From the NCBI GenBank assembly GCA_033239525.1, contig BSYO01000004.1:7531410-7595409 (forward strand): DNA of 64,000 nucleotides, given 5' to 3'. This DNA is from Nepenthes gracilis. Taxonomy: Eukaryota > Streptophyta > Magnoliopsida > Caryophyllales > Nepenthaceae. The notes beneath the pieces were generated by a model, which was not told where the DNA came from, did not search any database, and saw only the letters and a list, made by a program, of their open reading frames with translations. A program made the position numbers and the translations under genes. Positions 57,396 through 64,000 of this stretch are shown piece after piece (positions within the stretch are counted from its first letter, which is position 1; every line of letters starts with the position of its first letter).

Positions 57396-58500
57396 TTGAA
57401 GTCTCTACCCAACACTTCCGAGATGAGACCAGTAGTGACAAGTGATAGTGTCCGTCCCATGCGTTTTTGGGTCCGGCTAGCGGACCAAGAGTTGTTGCCA
57501 ACCGAGGATCGGGCGATTCGGCGCCTCGGGAATCGAGTTGAAGATTTGGTGCCTCAAGTGGATGTGGAGGCACTTGTAAGACGGTCGTCCAGGCCGAGAC
57601 GACCGTCCGTCCGCCTTCCAGCAAGTGAGTATGTCCTCCTCACTGATGCTGGAGAACCAGAGGATTTTGGCAAGGCTATGAGGAGCTCCCAGAAGGATAA
57701 ATGGTTTGAGGCCATGGAAGAGGAAATGGCCTCACTTCATGAGAACCATACCTTTGAGCTAGCCAGCTGCCTAAGGGGAAAAGCCACGAGAAGAACAAAT
57801 GGGTCTTAGGTGAAGGCGACCGAGACCCCAGCGCCCCGAGACTGAGGCACGACTTGTGGTCGAGGATTCGTCAACGAAAGGGTGTTGACTTTGGTGAAAT
57901 CTTTGCGCCAAGAAGATGTCCTCGGTCCGTGTAGTGCTCGGGCAAGCGGCGTTGGACTGGAGAAGCAAGCTGGATGTCGGATGACTTTTCTCCATGGAGA
58001 TCTAGAGGAAGAGATCTACATGGAGCAACAGAATGGTTTTGAAGTTAAAGGAAAGGACTGGTTTATCGTTTGAGAAGAGCTTGTATGGTCAAAACAAGCT
58101 CAGATGACAAGGGTATCCCGGAAGTTTGAGTACCATAAGATGGTCTTTGTGTCTTTGTGATACCAGGGGCCATAACATTCTTCGTCATCTTTGTGTCTTT
58201 GTGCGTAAAATTCTCGGATAACGATTTCGTCATCCTTCTCCTTTATGTGGGCGACATGCGGTGGTGACTAGGGAATAGTGCTCGGATCAAGGAGTCAAGA
58301 AATGGCTTCAGGTGATCTTTCGCCATGAAAGACCTCGAAGGACTAAAGCAGTCAGACAGGATCGGAATTTCGCGGCCCGAGTGGGCGGCTTTAGCTGTCC
58401 CAGGGATCTTAAAGGTACTTGAGAGATTGGCATGGAAGGTCCAAGTTCACCGATTACCCCATTCAAGCCCATTTCCGTCCTAACGGGCTAACTAAGCAAG
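57396..58500 (+). pseudogene. Copia C reverse transcriptase, active site changed
   Basis: 57396-57809 holds the linker (VRRSSRPRRPSVRLPASEYV, LHENHTFEL). RT follows in many short frames: GVDFGEIFAP-like, FLHGDLEEEIYMEQQ near 57990-58030, then an LLYVGDM reading at 58238-58258. The first Asp of the YVDD box is Gly (codons 58244-58255). 58130-58220 also has a local repeat of the word TCTTTGTG. Confidence 0.82.
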
Positions 58501-58734
58501 TGTCCGTCCTCGGAAACGTATGAGTAAGGTTCCCTTACTCCTCGGCCGGTGCGGCTTGATATGCCGCGGCCGTGTGTACGCGGCGGACATTACTCATGCG
58601 GGTTGGGGATGATTCCTCTCGGATCCATGGTATGAAGCATTGGTCGGTGAAGTGGATCTTGAGATATCTACGAGACCTCAAAGACCAGGTTCTGATTTGG
58701 AAATGAAAAACTTTCGATTGATTGCGTACGGGCC

Positions 58735-59150
58735 TTGGGAATATGGGTATTGGGCGTTGATTCTCGGAAATCAGCGTCCCAGGATACTGGTGAAATTTGC
58801 GGGAGGGGCGGTCTCTGGAAGTGGCAAAGTCAAGTCGTCGCTCTCTCCACGCGAAGCGAGTTTATTGTAGTGGCCAGAGGCTTGAAAGAGATGCTTTGGA
58901 TGAAGAGGTTCCAAGAGTTGGGTCTAAGGCATGAGACGTACGAGGTCCTTTGTGATAGTCAGAGTGCCATTCACTTGTGTAAAAACTCCTCATTCCATTC
59001 TCGGTCAAAACATATTGACGTGCGATATCATTGGGTGAGAGATGTTTTTGATGATGGGCAGCTATCAATTGGGAAAGTTCGATCAGAAGAAAATGTCTCT
59101 GACATGTTGACCAAGATTTTTCCAAAGGGGAAGCTAGAAGCTTGTTGTGA
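58735..59150 (+). pseudogene. Copia C RNase H
   Basis: 58735-59469 stays open through ALSTRSEFIVVARGLKEMLW, CDSQSAIHLCKN and SKHIDVRYHWVRD. The TEAEF motif has become TRSEF. The domain ends near 59130 and the rest of the frame is 3' LTR. Confidence 0.85.
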
Positions 59151-59194
59151 TTTGCGGTCCGGTCTTCCTTTCAGTCGTGAAAGTGAGGAAAGTT

Positions 59195-59935
59195 TGTTGA
59201 GGTCACTCCAGTGGCATGATGTCGCGAGACTCCATTGGAAGAATGGACGAGGACTTGTGTTGAAGGTCAGTTCAAGAGGACTTGTGGGCGAGGACTTCTT
59301 GAGCGTCATGTCCGAGAAGCGGTTGCTGAGACGGCAGACAAGAGTCCAGAATCGTGGCGTTGACTCTATCAACGTAGGCTGCGTGTGGCCCGTTTTTGAG
59401 GTGGGTTGGTCACCCACTCGATTGGATTTTCTTTGTAACTTCCCAATGTCCTGTAGTTTGACTGCTTGACACGCAAGCATGCGCCCTAGGTAGCCTGACA
59501 GAGGGTGGAGACCTACGCCCGAGAGGGGTGGCGGATACACCACCCTTGTGTATATAAAGAAGCTTGTTGCCCTTGCTAAGAGTGTGCTAGAGCTGGGACT
59601 TGTTGAGTTCTTTGAGCCTTGAGAGAGCTGTGGGCAAACTTTGTTGTAAAGATAGAGTGAGATACACTTTGAGAGAGAAAGATTGTACACTTGAGATTGT
59701 TTTCTTTCGTTAGAGTTTGAGTAGCCAACACTTGTAAACAATTCTCTTATAGTACATTTCTTCGTGGTTTTTCCCTTGGCGTTAGAAGGGTTTTCCACGT
59801 TAAAACTTGTGTGTTCTCTTTACTCTCTATCCTTACTTTCCTTGCCGTCCGAGCTTCTCTCACGTGTCTTTCATCCGAGAACTCTTGTCCGCCTGGCCAA
59901 CGTGATGCGCCCGAGTGCTTTCGCGTTTGCCAACA
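59195..59935 (+). repeat. 3' LTR of copia C
   Basis: 741 bp, the partner of 54465-55224, with many small deletions. TATATAA is kept near 59552. Confidence 0.9.
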
Positions 59936-59999
59936 CAACATTTCGTCGTCCGTGGGAAACGCGCGGGGCGAAACCTTGAAATCCTCCTCAATGCTGGTC
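59936..59999. other. 64-bp spacer between copia C and copia D
   Basis: CAACA, then TTTCGTCGTCCGTGGGAAAC and a short GC-rich tail. The phrase CCGTGGGAA..CGCG also occurs in the primer site of the Tat-like element at 13996, so this may be the start of another element's interior. Confidence 0.4.
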
Positions 60000-60620
60000 T
60001 GTTGGAGCAAACGCGGAAGGAAGGACAACGCGGACAGAACAGAGAGCAAAGGCTCTCTTGACGGAGATGAGAGGTAGAGAAAATGTGAGATGGAACACGA
60101 GTTTAACGGAAAGCCCTTCTATAAGTAAGGAAAAACCACGAAAGAATACACTATAAAAATGATTGTTTACAAGTCATGCTACACAAGCTCAAACTAAGAA
60201 AAACAATCTCAAGTGTACAACTCTAAGTGTTTCTCTCTCAAGTCTCACAAAAATGGTTGCTCCAAAGGCACAGCCCACAACTCACAAAGCCTTCTCACTT
60301 AATGATCATAAATGATCTCAACCACCCCATATATATATACATGTAAATAATATATATATATTCAAAAAGGGAGAGGCTACCTGGGCACCCTAGCACTAGG
60401 TCGGCAGCCGGGCGCTTTGTGAGCCGTCACAAGGCAATTCGGCTGTGCCCGCAACACCTTGGAAGTTGTTGCCGCAGAGCATTAATGACAGAATAAGTCA
60501 ACGCACGCGTGGATGGAGTCCTCGTCCAAGTCCTCTCGGACATGACGCACCAAGCAAAAGTCCTCGTCCATTATTCCTATGGAGTCCGCGGACAAAGGCC
60601 ACTCGGGAGTGACCCCAACA
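60000..60620 (-). repeat. 3' LTR of copia D
   Basis: 621 bp, shorter than in B and C. It keeps the family phrases around GAAAGCCCTTCTATAAG and CTCGGGAGTGACCCCAACA. The palindromic hairpin seen in B and C is not recognisable. Confidence 0.82.
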
Positions 60621-60624
60621 AACT

Positions 60625-61100
60625 TCCCCTCACGACCGAGTGGGAGTATGGTTAGTTAGACCAGCAATGTCACAACAAGCTTCCAGCTTCCCCTTTGGCA
60701 AAATCTTGGTTAACATGTCCGAGCCATTGTCTTCCGATCGGACCTTTCCAATTGATATCGCCCATCATCAAAAACATCCTCACCCAATGATATCGACGCC
60801 AAATGTGCTTTGACCGAGAATGGAATGAGGAGTTTTTGCACAAGTGAATGGCACTCGACTATCACAATGGATCTCACGACGCCTCTTGCCTTAGACCCAA
60901 TTCTTGGGCCGAACCTTTTCATCCATAGCATTTCCTTGCGAGGCCTCTGGTCACCGTAATGAATTCCGCTCCGTGGTTGAGAGCGACGCACTCAGAATTT
61001 GACCGCTGGAGACCGCCCCCCGCAAACTTCACCAAGTATCCCAGGACGTTGATTTCTAGAATCAACGTCCCCGCCATATCTCCGCGTCCGTGTACGCAAT
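60625..61100 (-). pseudogene. Copia D RNase H
   Basis: The minus-strand phrases RKEMLWMKRF and IVIVECHSLVQKLLIPFSVK (a shifted reading of the CDSQSAIHL region) show the domain in several frames. Confidence 0.7.
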
Positions 61101-62280
61101 CAACTGAGGCTTCTCTTCTCCAAACATCAAACCCACCTTCGAGGTCCGCGCAAATATCTCAAGATCCACTTCACCGCAGACCAATGCTCCATCCTCGGGT
61201 TTGGGTAATCTGCCACAAGGCCGACCCCGCATGTAACGTCCGGCCGCGTACACACGGCCGTCGCACACATGAGGCGCAACGGCCGAGGAGTAAGGAACCT
61301 TACTCATGCGCGCCTTCGATTGTCCGAGGACGGACACCGCTGCTTTTCGATACGAAATGGTTGGCCGGTGGTGTGTTTGAGCTTGGACCCTTCCATATGA
61401 ATCTTTGAAGCACCCTTTCAATATAACCCTCCCGAGAGAGCCTAAAGCTTCTTGCCCTCTCGGTCGCGAAATTCTCGATTCCCGAGAACTGCTTTCTTAC
61501 GGTCCGAGGTCTTTCATGGCGAAAAAGCGTCCTGGGTTGCTTCTTGACTCCATGATCCGAGCACTATTTGTCATTCGACAACCAGCATGTCGTCCACATA
61601 AAGGAGAAGGATGACGAAATCGTTGTCCGAGAACCTCGCACAAAGACACGGTGGTCCGAGGAAGTCTTATGGTAACCTTGCTTGACCATAATAGACTCGA
61701 ACTTCGGTACCACTGTCTCGAGCTTGTTTCCCAGCCCATACAAGCTCTTCTTCAAACGACAAACAAGTCCCTCCTTTCCTTTAACTTCAAAGCCGTCTGG
61801 TTGCTCCATGTAGATCTCTTCCTCTAGATCTCCATGGAGAAAGGCCGTCCAGGACATCTAGTTGCTCAACCTCCAGTCCACCGCCGCCGCCCGGTCCCGA
61901 GCACCAAACGGACCGAGGACATCTTCAACAGCGGCAAAATCTCATCAAAGTCAACGCCCTTTCGTTGACCAAATCCTTGACCACAAGTCGTGCCTTGTGT
62001 CTGGGGCGCGGGTCCTCGGTTGCCTTGAAGCGGAAGACCCATTTGTTCTTGAGCCTTCTTCCCTTGGGCAATGAGCCAACTCAAAGGTGTGATTTTCATG
62101 GAGGGAGGCCATTTCTTCCTTCATAGCCTTCAACCATTCATCCTTTTGAGTGCTACTAACAGCCTCATTAAAATCCTCAAAGTTCCCCAAAGATCGTGAG
62201 GAGGACAAACTCACTGGCTGGAAGGCGGACGGACGGACGTCTCACTCTGGACGACCGTCTCACTTGGGCTACCTCATCCT
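61100..62280 (-). pseudogene. Copia D reverse transcriptase
   Basis: 61564-61857 reads FLHGDLEEEIYMEQPDGFEV and RLKKSLYGL. The YVDD codons are at 61589-61600, in another frame. The linker LHENHTFELAHCP is at about 62070-62110. Breaks are frequent. Confidence 0.82.
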
Positions 62281-62452
62281 GCTGAGGTACCACTTCTTCA
62301 ACCTCGATCCCGATGCGCCACTCGCCCGATCTGGTTGAGGCCACCCTTGATCCGAGGACATCGGATACAGAGGCATGGTGACGGAAGTTTCAATCTCAAT
62401 GTGTCCGTCCGAGAGGTGCTAGAAGGGGACTTCACATTTTTCTCAATGTCCT

Positions 62453-63349
62453 CTATGGTCTCGTCTCAACGAAGACCACGCGCCACGGATCGAACCAGCC
62501 TTCCTCGTTTTGGGTCATAAAGCCCGTACCCAAAATCCTCCTCACCATAGCCCTTAAAGACACATTCAGCGTCTTTGGCTCCAGTTTGGTCCTCTCATTT
62601 TCGGAACATGGACAAAGGCCTTGCGTACCAAAGTCCGCAGACCGATCAGTTTGGTTCTTTCCCGTCCAAAAGCTCAGAACTTCCCCGTGAGGAGGCTTAC
62701 TTGGCGAGCGGTTAATAACATGGGCGGCCGTTCTCAAGGCCTCGGCTAAAAGGATCCTCCTAGCCTCGCCTCTAAGAGGGCATGCACCTAACCCTTTCCA
62801 TGAGGGTACGGTTCATCCTCTCACCCACACCGTCAATTGTGGCGTCTTTGGAGTCTTCCGGTGTTTGATGCCGTGGGCTCTGCAGAGGCATCAAAACCTC
62901 CAATGTACTCGCCTCACGTTGTCGCCTCCGCACGGCCTTGACTTCCTCCCGGTTTCCCGCCTCAACGAGGGCGTGAAACTGTTGAAAAATTTCCGCGACG
63001 GGGTCTTTGGTCTTCGGTGGAAACACCCATAACTTCCTCGAGCAATCGTCTACATGAAGGTCACACAGAGATCGTGCGCCTCGAAAGACTTCTCCGGGAG
63101 GGGGCGCACACGTCCGTGTGCACAAGTCAGAGGATCTCGGACCTTTTGGAAGATATGTCTCCGAGAGAAGGAGACCTGCGTTGCTTCCCCGCCATGCGGT
63201 GAGGACAAGTCCTTGGCCTTGTCTCCATCCACCTCGTGGATGAGTCCCTTCCTGGCCAAGTGACTCATGCCACGCCACTCATGTGTCCGAGCCTCTGTGC
63301 AAAGATCCGAGGACTCGTGGTCCTCATGGCATTCACTCAGCCATCTCAC
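62453..63349 (-). pseudogene. Copia D integrase
   Basis: 62772-63278 has DDCSRKLWVFPPKTKDPV and GERMNRTLMERVRC (the catalytic Glu region). 62453-62737 has HVINRSPSKPP, NERTKLEPKTL and related phrases. The VRSDNGGEF region is damaged (VRRRQREAS). Confidence 0.82.
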
Positions 63350-63427
63350 TGGCTTTCAAGGTATAAAGGCCGATGCCTTAGATCCTCGGGCACTGACCAT
63401 GAGCCTTGAGTCATTTTGATCACGCCG

Positions 63428-64000
63428 TCACGAAGACGAAGAAGAGCCTTCATCATCCAGTCGCCTAACCGAGATGATGTTGAGCTGACGATATCGGGGA
63501 CGTGCCGTGACGTCCTTTAATGTTAGCGTGGGCTCAAAGTGCTCATCACTAACGTGATGTCCCCACGTCCCGATGAACTCGGACGCCCGCTGATTTCCCA
63601 TTCTTAGTATTCCCCGAGCGCAAGGAGTATAAGTGGTAAAAAAGTCTCGTCTCGGTGGCGACATGGACTGAAGCACCGCAGTCCACAACCGATCCGATGA
63701 TCGCCCGCAACAGCCCACCAAGTCCTCGAGACTCACAAGTCACGAGGAGATCTTCTTCACCACAACAGACCGAGGACTCTTCTCGCCTCGTCTCTTTTCG
63801 CCCTTCGCTCCCGGCGTTCTCACGCTTCCATTTTGTAGCAGAACTTTTGATGTGGCCCTTCTTGCCACAATGATGGCACTCCATATCTTGGTACCGGAGC
63901 GTGACTTACTCCGCCTTTGTCTTGAGACTTTGGGCCACGTCCTCGGCTTCTTCCCCTTGTTTCCGTAACAAGGACCTCGGGCCGCCGAGAGGTAGACGCT
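63428..64000 (-). pseudogene. Copia D protease and zinc knuckle
   Basis: 63549-63884 has CHHCGKKGHIKSS.. (knuckle, last Cys lost by a frame change) and VVDCGASVHV where the family has VVDSGASIHV (D-S-G changed to D-C-G). It continues beyond the window. Confidence 0.78.

Larger units (their letters stand above)
54465..59935 (+). mobile_element. Copia element C (same family as B), defective
   Basis: Plus strand. LTRs lie at 54465-55224 (760 bp) and 59195-59935 (741 bp), starting TGTGGGGGTCACTCC / TGTTGAGGTCACTCC and ending GCCAACA. The target duplication CAACA is perfect (54460-54464 and 59936-59940). The order is gag, protease, integrase, RT, RNase H. At least eight frame changes occur, and the RT active site reads YVGD. 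It shares start, domain phrases and LTR motifs with element B, so it is the same family in opposite orientation. Confidence 0.93.
60000..64000 (-). mobile_element. Copia element D (same family as B and C), cut by the window end
   Basis: Minus strand. The 3' LTR is at 60000-60620 (starts TGTTGGAGCAAACG, ends GACCCCAACA). RNase H, RT, integrase, protease and the zinc knuckle follow in order to 63884. Gag and the 5' LTR lie outside. The RT active site YVDD is intact, but dense short deletions break every domain. The left flank TGGTC (59995-59999) is the expected half of a target duplication; the other half is not visible. Confidence 0.9.

Noticed and set aside
1..64000. Search for CRISPR-like arrays, operons, rRNA or tRNA genes
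   Set aside because: The window is plant nuclear DNA; no regular spacer-repeat array, rRNA stretch or tRNA cloverleaf was noticed by eye. A tRNA scan was not possible.

Overview
The window is nuclear DNA of a flowering plant, most likely a dicot. Evidence: spliced plant genes with GT..AG introns, a plant-only DUF620 gene, a CYP81-type P450 relic, AT-rich intergenic DNA, and nested Ty1/copia and Ty3/gypsy LTR retrotransposons. Host coding DNA is sparse. I can support one intact three-exon gene (DUF620 protein, 23567-26103), one small four-exon glycine-rich gene that looks like TGD5 (46138-53217), and one dead cytochrome P450 (3355-3567 plus 8185-8569).

Layout, left to right. 1-800: a Tourist/Harbinger-like MITE with a long AAT microsatellite inside. 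3355-8569: the CYP81 pseudogene, cut in two by a 4.6-kb LTR element without pol (LTRs of 474 bp, target duplication ACACC). 8587-10536: a roughly 340-bp sequence present twice, probably the P450 3' UTR. 12629-19356: a large non-autonomous gypsy element of Tat type (target duplication GTAAG) whose interior is four different tandem-repeat arrays. 19362-22990: AT-rich spacer. 23013-26103: the DUF620 gene with a TATA box. 26771-27570: two small tandem repeats. 28843-35938: copia element A (minus strand), its RT core deleted and its left LTR split by a 2.2-kb solo LTR. 36623-42039: copia element B (minus strand), the best preserved, with a perfect initiator-Met primer site. 44497-45558: a solo copia-type LTR. 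46138-53217: the TGD5-like gene, whose second intron holds an antisense chromodomain gypsy element (46535-52283). 54465-59935: copia element C (plus strand). 60000-64000: copia element D (minus strand), running off the window.

Elements B, C and D are one Tnt1/Tork-like family. C and D face each other across 64 bp, forming an inverted repeat of at least 4 kb. The pol-less element in the P450 and the gypsy element in the TGD5-like gene share LTR length, LTR start, and the sequence just inside the LTR, which suggests a parasite/helper pair. The Tat-like LTRs and elements C and D are full of small indels. This may be decay, but the consensus sequence should be checked before the frames are trusted.

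All boundaries, repeats and translations were read by eye. No alignment or database search was run.
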